Positions 1 to 12,435 of a stretch of 64,000 bases of DNA are shown piece after piece. Below the pieces are notes generated by a model that saw nothing but the letters and a program-made list of their open reading frames with translations, was not told where the DNA came from and did no database searches. The stretch's first letter is position 1. Every line of letters starts with the position of its first letter. Position numbers and translations under genes: made by a program. The stretch lies in NCBI GenBank assembly GCA_028023455.1, contig JAQFVV010006341.1, forward strand, positions 2,540,001 to 2,604,000. The letters are read 5' to 3'. The DNA comes from Epiperipatus broadwayi. Its lineage: Eukaryota; Onychophora; Udeonychophora; Euonychophora; Peripatidae.

Positions 1-3000
1 CATGAGGCAAAGCAGACTTAAGTACTAATATGGTTAATAATTTATTAATATCATGAGAAAATGAATAAACAAATAGTATATAATTTAATAAACAGTCGTG
101 AATCTATTTACATATAAAACTAATAGAATTTTGGGTTTCACCTGATTACAAGTGCTGATTTGCGTATTTGAAAAATTACATAATAATAGAACATAAGTTA
201 ATGAATAAATAATACGCAAACCCTCAATTGAATACGATGATTTAAAAAAAAATGTACAGATAGTCAAAAGATGCGCTTAATATGCTAACAGTAGATACCA
301 ATTTTACCACATTATAACTTGGACGCTATGATTATTTTATGAAAAATAAATGGCCTTAAAATATTTTGGTAATTTACATGATTTACTTAAACAGTCATTA
401 GACCTCAAAATGTTTAGACAGAAAAGTCATTTATATTTTATTCTATTCCTTTTTGACTGGAGAGGATTTATTTAGCATTGTTTGTTAGCGCACTAAACAT
501 TGTTTCAATGAGAGGGCGGATAGCTTAAATAAGCTTTAAAATGACATTCCCTAGCTTATAATATAAATGAAAATATGAGACGGATTTAGAAATCATGGCA
601 AATATGAGAATATTAAACAAGAATTGTGGTGCTGACTAAATGATAACGATAGAAAAGGTTGAGTTCATTTTAGGACGAACGCTTCATCAATTACGTAAGT
701 ATATGAAATGTGCCTGTACACATGACAGGCCAGCATTTGGAAAGGTGATTGCGTAGGAATTCTATGGTCCCAATTTTCCGGTGTTAACCCATGCAGAGCC
801 TAAACGACAACCTGACAGTATCCTGGAGTCTGTGCTTCCAAAGCCCATTCAAGGATATGCCATAAGTAATGAATAATCCCTGACCTCCGGGTTTTAAGTT
901 TGACAAAGCAAAACGTAAGAAATTTTCATAACGTTATCTAGGTCAAGCAACGCTAATAATAATAAAAATCAGGTTCTTAATGATACTGATATATGAACTA
1001 AAGCCCTCGTAATTTAATAGAATCTAGCATAATGATATGACATAATTTGATCCCTCTCAAAAGGTATGCAAATGACCTTTAATATTAGTTAGGATGTCCA
1101 AATATAAAAAGTGGGAATATTGTTTCCTTCATTAAACAAATATTAATATGCTAACTAGTAATTAATTCCATAAGATAATTACCACGCTAGATGGTGTGAT
1201 GGGCAAATGATTGACCACATAATTATAAAAAAAAAACAGAAAGTTAAAGTCATTAAGTTTACTTTAAAATATAGTATAGAAATAAAATCAGTAGAATGAA
1301 AATGACAATAAATTGATAACTTCTAAATGTAGCAGCGAATAATCTGCCACTAAGCAAATAGAACAAACTTAAAAATCTTATTCAATCGAGCGAACTTTGT
1401 TAGGTAAGAAAGCTTACATTTATGATTTAACATCCCATAATATCGAGGATATCTAATAAGAAAATTTAGGATCAGTTCACGAGATTGAACTATTAGCATA
1501 TTAAATTAAATCATACAAAATGTATAATATTGAAATTAAAAGTTTGCCGCATTTAAAATATTAAAATACAAATTGTGAAACCCATTAAAGAAATGCATAA
1601 AAAAAATAAGGTGATAGATTCGTGCCTTAGATTTTACAAAAGAAAGAGAAAGTCATTACTTTATAGAAATATAACTAGCACTACAACGCTATGTTTAAAT
1701 AATGAGATAATTACATTACAAATAATTTAGATTTTGAAAGTGAAAGTTTTAAAAGAGTTCATATTAGCAGCATGATTAGGATTTACCTTCCATTATTTGA
1801 TGGCTTGATGTCCGTACCGATTGGTACGTGTAAGATTATAAAATGAGGAAAACATGGTTGGCAGTGCAAAGTTTGGAAAAATAATAGTTAACATCTTGAG
1901 ATAATTAGTTTCTTTTAATTTAGGCAGTCCATAAGTGGAGATGGCATGTTAGCATAGCAGTATGGAAATGATTTTTGAGAAGAAAGGGGAAGCAAATTTA
2001 GTCCCTCTACTCTGAATTCATATTTCAAGATTTTGATTGACGTGGATCCGTTCTGCAACACTGACTAAATTGGCGCACAAAGAGCCCTAGCCTAAAATTT
2101 CGGCTCTATTTATATGCTAGCAAAACCTCGAATATTCTCTTTCCGCTGATGAGGCCCGGATGTCCATTAAGTGGCCTGAATGCACTTATTCTTTATTTTC
2201 AGCGATAATGCAACAAGTTCTGGAGAGTATTGTTTTAATTTATATCAAGAATGGAAATCGATTCAAAAGATATAATTTCCATTAACATTATGTTTGCTAA
2301 GGGATTTTAATTTATTAATTACCCTTTTTAAATTAAATCAAGAACATTCTTTTATTTATAAGTTTCTGAATTATTTTAATTATTCTCTAGAACTTTCTTT
2401 GGTATTGCATCATCTAAAAAAAATACACGAACTATAAAATATAAAATAAATATACAAAATATTTAATTATGATTAATATTTTTTTTAGCAATCTCGAACA
2501 CACATACATGATTATTTAAGGGAATGGAAATTTAAATATTTCCGAATTAAAATTAATTAATATTCTTAAACTAAAACGTTTAATTTATGAAAGTACAACA
2601 AAAAAAAAACAAGGGGGGGGGGTTAAAACACTTGTATATTGAAACACATTTATTATGTTAAAATCTGAAAAATGATTTCTGTCTAATGAATTTTATATAC
2701 TCCACTTTAGTTTAAAGTTGTTTTATGTTACCTAAGTGTTACTGCATAACAGTGATATGGGTCTAAAAGCAAAATCCTCCATTTTTATTAGAAATAAAGT
2801 ACCAAAAATGGATTCAAACCCTGTACATGTGAAAAGGTTATAAGATATAACTGTGTCTAGGTTCAGATAATCTAGTGGCGCCCTGCTAGACTATATTCAC
2901 TTGTTATTTATTTAAATATGCACTTCGACATCAAATTAAGAGATGAAAGTGAATAAGATCTACCGTCTGTATACCTGAGAAAATATTTTATTGAGTTACC

Positions 3001-3336
3001 AGTGTACTCACCCACTTGATGTTATTTCGTGAGTTATAATAGTTTGTTCTTAATAATTGTTTAGAGTTTCTACTTGTTTATTGATGATACAAGGCCTACC
3101 TAACTAGAGTTTGAAATAGGCCAGACACCTTAAATGACTAGTCTCCAGGCATTATTGTTTCTAATTATTGATATTGTGATATCTTGAGAAATCTAATTAT
3201 AGAAATGTGTTTCATTTAATCCTACTCATCATTTTAATATATTTGTTCAATAGCTTATAGCTACTATCCAGGTATAAAATGGTAATATTTATATTTGAAT
3301 TCTTTTGACCTACCTTTATTGATGTTATAATATATA
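1..3336. other. Non-coding AT-rich DNA, no gene recognised
   Basis: I see no convincing exon on either strand. The first 2.2 kb is somewhat less AT-rich and has no open frame of note. From about 2.3 kb the sequence is simple AT-rich DNA with a short G run near 2614-2623. A stretch at about 2760-2905 read on the minus strand has a tRNA B-box-like GGGTTTGAATCC and a weak A-box-like segment, so it could be a decayed tRNA-derived SINE; this is weak. The 5' exons of the ZXD-family gene were looked for here and not seen. Confidence 0.5.
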
Positions 3337-3860
3337 GAAGCAAACAGAATATTGGGTATAAGTTAATTTACGATAATAGCAAAGAAAGTAGTTTACTGTT
3401 TAAGGCTCGAACAGGGTCATTAACAACAAGAGAATATACATATAATTGGAGGAATGTGGGTGATTTAGTCTGCAAGTTATGTAAGGAAGATATGGAAAAT
3501 ATTAGGCATCTATTAATTGAATGTAAATGCGTACAAGCAGAAAGAGTACAAATAATGAAGTTGTGGGAGAATAAAAATAAACAAAGGCCTTATATAGAAG
3601 GTGGGGTTTTGGTGGGGTCTAGATATAAAGACTCTTGAGTGGACAAAGATAATGTTGTGGAAATGGGATGGAGCAGGATAGAGAAGAATATGGGAAAAAC
3701 TTAGGTGGGAAAGGGAAGGGAAGGAGGGGTTTCTTTGGGCATAGTGACTGACAGATTTCTGACTCTGATAAAAGAGAAACCATAGTGCATTATATTTTCT
3801 TATTAACCACATATATAAGCATATGAAATGGTGATCATGTGAAATATTAAGTTTATTAAT
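3337..3860 (+). mobile_element. Non-LTR retrotransposon (LINE) 3' end: reverse-transcriptase C-terminal fragment plus 3' tail
   Basis: An open frame from about 3337 to 3638 reads like the C-terminal end of a non-LTR reverse transcriptase. It has LFKARTGSLTTREYTYNW followed by a Cys-x2-Cys ... His-x4-Cys segment (VCKLCKED, then IRHLLIECK), the zinc-binding motif usual at the end of many LINE ORF2 proteins. The upstream polymerase and endonuclease domains are absent, as expected of a 5'-truncated copy. After the stop come a G-rich stretch (3696-3732) and a 3' tail at about 3800-3855 containing AAATGGTGATCATGTGA. The same tail occurs at the 3' end of the foldback retroposons at 35.9, 55.3 and 63.1 kb. 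The clade is not certain. Confidence 0.6.
3708..3732 (+). other. G-quadruplex-capable G-run cluster
   Basis: Four runs of three or four G separated by 2-5 bases lie in the 3' UTR of the LINE fragment, in an otherwise G-poor region. Quadruplex potential is a pattern inference only. Confidence 0.4.
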
Positions 3861-5153
3861 AAATATTAAACTTAAATTTAAAGTTTATGCATTAATATAT
3901 AGCTTAATAGTAGAAATTTAATAATAAATAAAAGATAAGTTTTTTATGTTAACTATAATTTTTATAATCTGATAATATTAATAAAAGAAATATTTTATAA
4001 AATAATAAAGACTTTACTGCCTTTGAATTTTTTATGATGTAAATGTAGTATAGATTTTGAGGATATATATTTAGTGTATATATATATATTTATAGTAAAT
4101 ATGGTATCTATAAATATGAAATTTATGTGAGTGTATGTTTGACCATAAGGCTGTCACATGTCAAATTGACAATCACTTTTAAAAAACTTTAAATTTGTTT
4201 TTTAAATAAATAACTATACCTAACTAAACTGTAATTTATATTATGAGTATTTTATGCAAAGGAAGTAATTCTAACCTTTATATTTAATGATCTGTAATTT
4301 TTATTACAAAAGCTATTTTATATGAAGGAAATAATTCCTGCATTGATAAAAAAATTTTTTACAAAGCATTTTATTCAAAGTAAGTAATTCAGCAAAGCAA
4401 AAAAAAATTGTTAATGCAATGAATTTTAAAAAAAACTATTATAAAAATGATTGCCTTTCAGGCCAGGTATATTACTCACATTTATTTATATAATATTAAA
4501 ATCTTTTATTTAATTTACATTAAATCTTTAAAAAAATAATAATAAAGCAACCATATCTAGTTTGTATATACAATGTATGGGTTGGGTATTGCATATAATA
4601 TATATATATATATGTGGTGTATTTGATGCATATATGTGTGTGTGAAATAGAATATAAAAAGGTCTCAATTTATAATGGGATGGTTTCATTTATTTATATA
4701 TATATTAGTTCTGAAGAAGACTGCTAGTCAGTCAAAAGTTATAGTGATAAATAGAACAGTGGATTTTTTTAATTGTTTATAATTTTATCATTGCACTTAG
4801 AAGGATTTATGGTGAAAAGAAGTATTTAACTAATTTAATTATATTCTAATCAAATTTGACATAAGTTTATTTGACATTATATGTTGTGCCATACATACAT
4901 TTGGTAATATTTAAAAGCTAAAAATATAAAAATTAGAAATAGTTCAATAAACACTATTTAGTTTTTTTGTGTTAGGGTAATTTATTTTTACATACATACA
5001 ATGAAAATTATTTGTGTGTTGGGATTATCTATTCAATTGAAATAAAGTTAAAATTGGGGGGAATAGTAATACATGCAGATTGTTAATCCAGATAAACAAA
5101 AGAAATTCCAAATGCAAGTGATTACCATCAGAGTAATATCCTTCTAACGATAA
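3861..5153. other. AT-rich non-coding DNA
   Basis: Simple AT-rich sequence with a short (TA)n tract near 4595-4614 and a TG/TA-rich stretch after it. No exon, RNA gene or recognisable element is seen. Confidence 0.5.
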
Positions 5154-5464
5154 TTAAATATGGCACCTAAGGAATTTATAGAAAAAGAACCTTGTAGCTA
5201 GAAAGCAAAAAGGAATGTACAAGTTTATCAATTTGTATTCCGATAAAACAAAAGATGAAAATATAAACACAGAAATCTCAAAACTATTCGTAATATAAAG
5301 GAAGGGGGCAACTTTGGAGCTGGGGTTCTTTTTGCTGGTAGTTTTCCTGGGTCCTGGATGGAGTGAGAGACAGGAGGGACGAATTCTGTTTTTCTTGTCC
5401 TCAAAGCTGCAATAAAATGCCTCCATCCAGAACTACTCATATATTGCACAAATTCGTCATACAT
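5154..5464 (-). other. Unassigned open segment of higher GC content
   Basis: On the minus strand two overlapping frames stay open for 78-90 codons. One starts with an ATG at 5464 and reads MYDEFVQYMSSSGWRHF, then a Pro/Lys-rich part ending near PKLPPSF. The composition is clearly less AT-rich than the flanks. I do not recognise the product. It may be an old transposon fragment or an exon of an unseen gene; there is no clear splice context to decide. Confidence 0.18.
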
Positions 5465-6342
5465 GAGTAAAAACTAGAGTGTTTGCTGACACTTTTTCTC
5501 GCAAAAAGGTCACCTAAAAGCTTAACAGAAACATGAAAACGTCACTAGAATGGAACCAAAGTTAACTACTGCGGAACCCTTTGTAAAAAGTCCATGCATG
5601 GTACAATAATCGATGATCGATGTTAACCCGAGGAACTTACCGGGAATATATTAGTCATACAATAACTCATACCTGATTAATCACATGCACAAACTAAACA
5701 CTAACTATAAGCTTATCACATCGCTAAAGAGTCATTCATTTTTCCAATTCTTCAAAACTTAAGAAAATTGTAATACAGACTTTTAATTATTTGATTAACT
5801 TAATATCTGGATGTGTGTGTGCTCCTTCCATTTTGTTAATACTTCACAATTATCATCTAATATTTTAGTTTGTTTGTTTTAATAAAACATGTCTCATTAA
5901 TATAATCCTTTCATTGTATATTCTTAGCTTTTTTAGATTTTATTATTGGAAAAAAAAATATTTTGATAAATGTATAAATTACCACGATCATGTTCATTTA
6001 ATAGTTGAACACTGGGGAAAATTCATATAAAAGATTAAGTGACAAGAAACTGAATTTTCTAGAATATTACATTTAGTTATTTGCTTCGAATCAATAGGAT
6101 GTGATGTAAATCAATGGGTCTACAGATCCTGGTGCCCTCTTAAACAAATAAAAAACTGATTCCACCAGCAATCCAAATCCGACTAAAATATTAGGTCAGT
6201 TAATCAAGAAATGTAACTGTGTTTTAGAAATATTCAAATTCACCCATGAACAGAATAAAACTTACCCAGTTTGATTAACTGATGCATTATTGTATGTAAG
6301 GTATGCGCCTAATCTACTGGTAAACGGTACAATATATGGTAG
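5465..6342. other. Non-coding, nothing recognised
   Basis: AT-rich sequence between the unassigned segment and the TIR element. I see no coding, RNA or repeat signal of note. Confidence 0.5.
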
Positions 6343-7766
6343 TTTTCTATTCTATCGTGTCAGCCGCTTGATGGCACTATTTATATGCAAAAGCACAAAT
6401 ATGCCGTTTAGGCAGCTGCCGCCTTCTAAGCCTATATATCTATACCAAGAACAGAAAGAGGCCATTTAAATACGCGGCAGCTGGCGGCTACAGATGATGG
6501 CATTAATTTCTATGCTATAAAGCACAGAAAAGATGCCATTTAAGCGGCGACTGGCCTGTTTCAGTGTTACGCACTTTATCCCAATGCTCACAGTTCAATA
6601 TTTGCTACAGTATCGTGTGAGAGTGTCTGGATTTCAGCCTGCCACAACTCTTCAGATATGCATATCAAAGGAATTAGCTTACAAGTCATTTGACATACTA
6701 TTACCTCCTAACAATTATTCACCCATCGCCATGCTTCCCTACTCAACATGGAACCTTCAAATTAATTCGGAAAGGGTAGTTCCAATAAAATTTCAACAAG
6801 CTCACGCAAATAGTCACATTTTTGCAAGAACACATCCGTGACAAATAAAATGGCTGGCAGGTCGAAATCGGGCCAACTGCCGTCCACAGAAGCCAGCCTG
6901 CACAGGGAATTTAGTATTTCTACTGGAATAGAATCTTTGTAATAAGGTAGATCAATTGATAAAGTTTTAATTCTTGCGGATGTGAAAAAGGAATAGCCCT
7001 TTGGCCTACATTGCAGGACTAAGATTTGACTTTTCAGGGCGACTTGGAGTTCAAGCAGGTTTTGAAATTTGTTGGTAGCATCACATTGTTCTCGATTAAA
7101 TTACAGAAATTGATGAAGGAAATCGGAATGAATTACGTTAAGCCTTCGGACAAAAAAAAAAAAGATGTATTAGTGTGAAAATTCTCGTAGTTTTATCCAG
7201 AGAAAGTAAAAGTAATTGTCCATATACCAAATCCGTTGATTAATTAATCTTGAAATACCTAACCAAAAAGGCTTAATAAAAAATTTTAAAAAATCTGACC
7301 AAGTTGGAAACTATTAATCGTTATTAATAGGCGTACCATTAAGATCCATACACATATTATCTTTCAAAGATAGCTATTGTAAGAAATTGATCAATAAATA
7401 AAATTAATAAATCTTTTTTTTTTTTAAAACCTTTTTCAAAAATGACCCCGAAAAAGTAAAAGACAGTTCAGTAATTAAAGCATTATCAGCATCATTTTTT
7501 GGCCACCATGATGTAGTTGTAAAGTTTGCGGGGAGGGGAGGGAAGGTTTTGCCACACGAGCAATTCTACTAGAATAGAATATTTGCAATAACGTATGCTT
7601 ACGTAAAATTGTTTCAGTAAATGTTTTAAGGAACTTAATGAATTATGTTAAACCGTACGATTTCTATATTCTTTTCCCCAAAATGGGGTGTGCCCGGTAA
7701 CTTTATATGTATGTGTTTTTGGTTAGCATCAAAGCCATCAAGCGGCTGACACTAAAGAATAGAAAA
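6343..7766 (+). mobile_element. Non-autonomous TIR element, copy 1 of the 'CCATCAAGCGGC' family
   Basis: The interval is bounded by near-perfect inverted repeats. The left end has TTTTCTATTC...GTGTCAGCCGCTTGATGG and the right end has CCATCAAGCGGCTGACAC...GAATAGAAAA. The 5' module (6343-6850), which ends with a CATCCGTGACAAAT-like sequence, is shared with 46334-46805. The 3' module (about 7690-7766, with CCCGGTAACTTTATATGTA followed by GTGTTTTTGGTTAGCATC) is shared with about 53495-53573 and, decayed, with 61540-61610. Internally two related segments (from about 6911 and about 7561, each with CTACT.GAATAGAAT) form a degenerate direct repeat. No transposase frame is present; the ORF at 6533-6841 has no recognisable domain. 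GTAC-AATATAT-like sequence flanks both sides, but a target duplication is not certain. Confidence 0.7.
7520..7551 (+). other. Short G-rich run inside the TIR element
   Basis: Contains GGGGAGGGGAGGGAAGG, three long G runs plus a GG: a possible two- or three-layer quadruplex. No other function is apparent. Confidence 0.3.
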
Positions 7767-9513
7767 GTACCCAATATATTAAGTAGGATCATAGATTTTA
7801 TAGCTCTATTATAAATATATCTGAAAAGTAAGGAAGACAAAAATTTATTATTTGAAACTGTAAAATGAATTCTGAATTTCTCTTAGAGAAATATAAAAAT
7901 ATTTTAATAACTAATAGAATATTTTTCATAGATTTATATTCCCAGTCATAATTTTCAAATAAATATAAATCATTTTGAGAATAATTAATAACTAAGAACA
8001 GTTAAATTCAAATAATTTCTTACTGAATATAAAAAAGTGTTTTTGGAAAAAATGATCTTTACCAAGACAACTGCTATATTTAGATAAATTTTAAATCAAG
8101 TTTATATAGTGGCCAATTGTAAACTATTAAGTGACGGCAAAAATGTATTTTTAATTTAAGGTAGTATGATAAGCAATTTTGAATTCTTAAAATTGTGTTG
8201 TGGTTTGGGTAAATTGTAGAATATAGACTCTGGAGGGAAGTAGAGTTTTATAGTTCCTGGCCCCCACTTTGTCACTTTCAATACTCAAATTTTTTATTAT
8301 AACTCCACAGTAATAAACCATTTGATTATTATTATTGATATAACACCCATTTGACTTTAAGAAAAGCCATTTCTGTATTAAAGAATTTAAAAAAATTAAA
8401 AAGAAGAAATGCTCAAGAAATTGTTCATATGATGCATGATTACTGCTAAAAGTAATTACAGATCAGTTGGTGAATGTCATATAGTCTAATTAATTGAATA
8501 ATTCTTTTATAAAGAATGTAATTATAAGTGTACTATCAATTAAAATCTTTGGAAAATTAAATCAGTTATGATTTCACCCAAAAAACTGTTCTCATAGAAG
8601 ATAAAAGCAATAATAAATTTTTTTAAATATGATTAATATAGAATTAGATTGTTTGTGTTCACTTCTTTATAATATCATTAAAAATAGCAGTCAACTTAAT
8701 TACATTAGTAAGGGTCTTCACTTAGTTATTTATGCAATAATACTAATACATATATGAATTCACCACTATCTTTTAATGGAAAATAATTTTAAAAATGAAG
8801 TAATTGATCCAAATGAACCAAATCCAGATCTAAAATTCTTTAGAAATGAAGCAACTATTCCAAGTGTACTAAGTCCAGATATAAAATTCCCCATTGCCTA
8901 AGGGCAAAAGTAGTCAGTATATAGATATGATATTGCTGAATGAGACATTATGCACTAGCATTTATTGATTACTCAAGTTTACACTAGGTGGAGTATTGGA
9001 ATATGTAAATTGAGTTTGCTTCTGTAGAGCATATCTTTTTTGTAGAAAAGAGTTTAAAAGCTCTAAATGTGTTTCAATCATATGTGTAACAAAAAAGAGA
9101 TATAATACAGAAGAATATAGTGTATGTGCATCTCAGTTAAAAAAAACAACAATCCTGATCTTTCTCTATTAATCTTAACAGATCACAAATATGTGGAATT
9201 TTAAAGCAGTGATAAAACTATATAGAACACGCAAATATATATAATTTTATTTTTCGTAAAGAGCTATTAAAAATTTTCAAAGATAGAAATATATCAACTA
9301 GTTAGTCCAAAAAGTACTTAAGTTTTTAGACTTTTGTTTCCTACCATCTAGTTTTTGTTTTCTTCTAAATTAGAAATTTTAAATACAGTATATTGTTTTT
9401 TAATAAATAAAATCTTAAATGAAGTATTCAAAGCCAATTTATCATTGATCTATATTAACATGGATTTTGTGTCCGTGGTTGTTTTTACATAATTGTTCTA
9501 TTTTTTTATTTAG
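7767..9513 (+). other. Intron or upstream sequence of the ZXD-family gene
   Basis: AT-rich non-coding sequence ending in a pyrimidine-rich tract and the TAG acceptor at 9511-9513. No upstream zinc-finger exon is visible here. Confidence 0.6.
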
Positions 9514-9694
9514 GGATGCACTTGGACTTTTACAAGTCTTAGTAAATTAACTCGTCATATGAGAAAACACACAGGTGAACGAAATTTTCTCTGTCCTGAA
9601 GAAGGATGTGGAAAATATTTTAGAAGGCAAGAGCATTTGAAAGGTCATTTGATCTCCCATTCAGGAATTAAGCCATTCCAGTGCACTTATGAAA
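9514..9694 (+). CDS. ZXDC: ZXD-family zinc-finger protein, exon with C2H2 fingers (first visible exon)
   Basis: This exon encodes 60 residues plus one base. It begins in frame after a T-rich tract ending TTTAG and ends at the donor GTAAGT. The first finger lacks its first Cys, which must come from the previous exon, and runs C-x12-H-x3-H (CTWTFTSLSKLTRHMRKH). A TGERNFL linker leads to a full finger C-x4-C-x12-H-x3-H (CPEEGCGKYF...HLKGHLISH). A third finger then starts (KPFQCTYE) and is split by the intron. The order and wording match the last fingers of vertebrate ZXDA/B/C (CGWTFTSMSKL, EGCGKSFTRAEHLKGH). In vertebrates ZXDC is a nuclear transcriptional co-activator that works with CIITA on MHC class II genes; an invertebrate role is not known to me. 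An in-frame ATG at 9559 is inside the finger and is not the start. Confidence 0.88.
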
Positions 9695-9989
9695 GTAAGT
9701 TAAGATTTATGTCTTATGACCATTTGATTCACTTATTACAAATTTTGTCATTCTCTTTTATTGTCAATATTTATTTAGAGACTTTTATTGTCTCATTATT
9801 TTTGATTATATATGAGGTATGGCAATTAATGGCGTATGGTGTCACCATGACCTAATTGTATCGGAATCACATGAGTAATCGTGTTTGAACATGTTCAAGA
9901 TAACAAGTGTGTAAATTTTAAGCTTATAGAACTAGTTGTTAGTAAGCTATTGAGAAAATAATAAATATCTGTGCTTGCATTTTGTCGTG

Positions 9990-10985
9990 AAAATGGGTGA
10001 TTGAAATTTTGAATAATGTATTAATATCAAATTTTTTGTGAAAATCGGTAAATGTGCTACTGAAACATTACAGCTGTTGCAAGTGGCATATGGTCAAGAT
10101 GCTATGTAGAAATCGAATGTAAGAGATTCAAAAATGGGTGAAATGTGACGGATGATACCAGAAGCGGTCAGCCAAAAACAACAATGACTGATGATAATAT
10201 TAACAGTGCTAGATGCGGTAAGCTCTGACAGATGATTAAGTGTGATATTGATAGATGAAGAATTGGAGATCAATTGAGAAACATGATAATTTTAAATAAA
10301 GAATTGGGCATTTGAAAGAATTCTTCAAAGTTTGTCCCTCGGATCTTGATGGATAAACAGAAACAGCGACTGTTTGATGTTGCAATCTTTCTTTAAATAC
10401 GCATCTGCTTCTAAGAGTAATTATGGGTGATGAAACTTGGTGCTTCCAGTATGTCCCAGAAACAAAATGTCAGAGCATGCAATGGAAATCCCCCAATTCA
10501 CCGCACTCACGGTTTTAGAATATGCAGTTGTGCTTCTTTGATCACAAAGGAATAGTCCATCAACAATTTATTAAACAGGGATAAACAATCAATCAACAAT
10601 GTTATTTAAAAGTACTTCAAAGATTACGAGATTCTGTTTGAAAAAAAAAAGACCCGAATTGTGACCTCATAAGTGGATAATTTATCATGACGATGCGCCA
10701 AGTCATAGTGTGCTCATTGTGAAAGGCTTTTTGGCCAAAAAATCAATTACACAAGTAGTCCATCCTGTCTATTAACCTGGCTTAACTCCATGATTTTTGA
10801 TTATTTCCAAAATTAAAAACCGCACTGAAAGAATGAAGACTTTGTACAAATAACTGATATCCAAACAGTATGTGAAACTAATGCTAATTGTATTTCCAGA
10901 ATGGGAACACATTTTAATCATTGCATAGATGCCCAAGGAAATTACTTTGAAGGCGACAGTAGCCCCTAGTATGGACTTCCACATA
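9990..10985 (+). pseudogene. Decayed mariner transposase (Tc1/mariner superfamily) inside the ZXD intron
   Basis: Reading the plus strand across frameshifts and stops gives consecutive mariner transposase motifs. They are KIGKCATETLQLLQVAYG near the N-terminus, VTDDTRSGQPKTTMTDDN (linker region), KFVPRILMDKQKQRLFD, then a VMGDETW-like first catalytic Asp region followed by MQWKSPNSP-like sequence. A YHDDAPSH-like stretch near 10685 matches the second Asp region, and CIDAQGNYFEGD near 10920-10955 is the typical C-terminal end. At least several stops and shifts break the frame, so it cannot be active. The terminal repeats were not clearly identified; the whole insertion probably covers about 9.8-11.05 kb. 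It sits just after the first visible ZXD exon. Confidence 0.85.
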
Positions 10986-10990
10986 TATTT

Positions 10991-12234
10991 TATAAAAGTG
11001 CATTCTGGGAATTAAATCGTCACACTTCGTACATATATAGGAGTTAGATAACTAGATCACCTATTACATCATTAAAAATAGTATAATATCATTTACAGCA
11101 AAATGGAGATCTATAATTTGAACAATATCTAATATCAAGCCAGATCTCATTATAAAAACAATTTTTTTGAGTTTGAAAAAATCTTGATAAATGAAATAAA
11201 AACCTTTTTATTTTGATTTACTAAGATTCTTTTCTGTCATAAAATGACTAGATTTAAAGGAATTTAAGATTTATTTAAAAAAAAAAAAATAATAATTTTA
11301 TATTATATATAGAGATCATGTGACATCTGACTATTTTTTTTGGTAAACAAAAGAATTCTTTATCATTTTAAAACTTAGAGATGGTTAATTGGAAATCACA
11401 GTAGGATTCTATTTTTCAGATTTTTTTATTTAGTGGGTGAAACTAATATTGAAAATATAAAATTATTAAATTCTGTGATAAGTTTCAAACAAAACTTATT
11501 TTCAATAATAAAATTCAATTTTATATTGAAGCTAATAAGAGATTTTTAAACAGATATTTGAGAATGAAAATATTGCATTATGCAATAGGCTATGTATAGA
11601 TTGACTTATGGTTTATATGCCAAAGTGTGGCACTTTATGTAGTGCACTGGAGCTTAAAAATAAAAAGTAAGACTAAATATTGTAATCAATAAATAATATT
11701 TATAAATATTCAAAGAAAAAAAAATATAAAAAATTTATTAAATTCAGTGAGTTGAAAGAAAGAAAAAATTGCTGTATATTTATTAGTAAGTAAATGTCCC
11801 CCACTTGTCTAATCTTGATATAACTATTTCAAAGTTAATCTGTAATTGTTTTTAATTTTGAAATTGATCAAAAACAAAATGAGATCATGCCTAATTGAGT
11901 TAAATTGAAAAAATGTTCTTCTTAACTTCAAACATTAAAAAAACTCATGGAAGTTTAAATAATCACAGAAGTCTCATTAAATGTAACAATATTTTTTAAA
12001 GTTCAAATTTTTTTATATAGTTGATTATTGTATTATGAAAAAAAAAAAGCTAAAATTATTTACTTATAATATATTGTATTTATACAAAAATTTGATTGTA
12101 GTGCAAAAGTTGTAAGATGAAAAATTGGCACTGGTACTGTAAAATATTGCCCATTCCTGCAGAAAACATTTTATATCTTGCATATAGATTAGTCCAGGCA
12201 TTTCATCACACAGTATAGTTACTGTGTCTTTCAA
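10991..12234. other. Intron sequence, nothing recognised
   Basis: AT-rich intron DNA with several poly-A and poly-T tracts. No exon or recognisable element is seen. Confidence 0.5.
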
Positions 12235-12435
12235 ACAGATTAATTCAAACATATTGTACCAGTCGAAAAACCCACCAAAAGAACTGCAAGTCGGATCCAA
12301 ACTCAGCCGAACCAAAACTGAATTCAAACCCAACTCAGCAGCTCAGATTAGTAGAAATCTAAATCGACGGCACAGTGCTATGCGCCAAGAAACTAGCTCA
12401 ACGGTTGGTGAGGATCAGAGACCCCTGAACTGACA
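12235..12435 (-). repeat. Possible tRNA-derived SINE
   Basis: On the minus strand from about 12395 there is a segment resembling an RNA polymerase III internal promoter: TAGCACTGTGCCG fits an A box and GGGTTTGAATTC, about 45 bases later, fits a B box. The stretch is GC-richer than its surroundings and is followed by a non-tRNA body. An open plus-strand frame at 12224-12433 has no recognisable domain and is probably accidental. I see no clear target duplication. Confidence 0.35.

Noticed and set aside
2145-2200. CTGATGAG followed by a GGCC...GGCC stem, resembling a hammerhead
   Set aside because: The second core reads GAAT instead of GAAA, the stem II loop is too long, and no stem I/III with a cleavage site can be drawn.
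3513-3812. 99-codon minus-strand ORF
   Set aside because: Shadow of the plus-strand LINE fragment.
6533-6841. 102-codon ORF on the plus strand
   Set aside because: It lies within the 5' module of a non-coding TIR element; the homologous module at 46.3 kb does not keep the frame.
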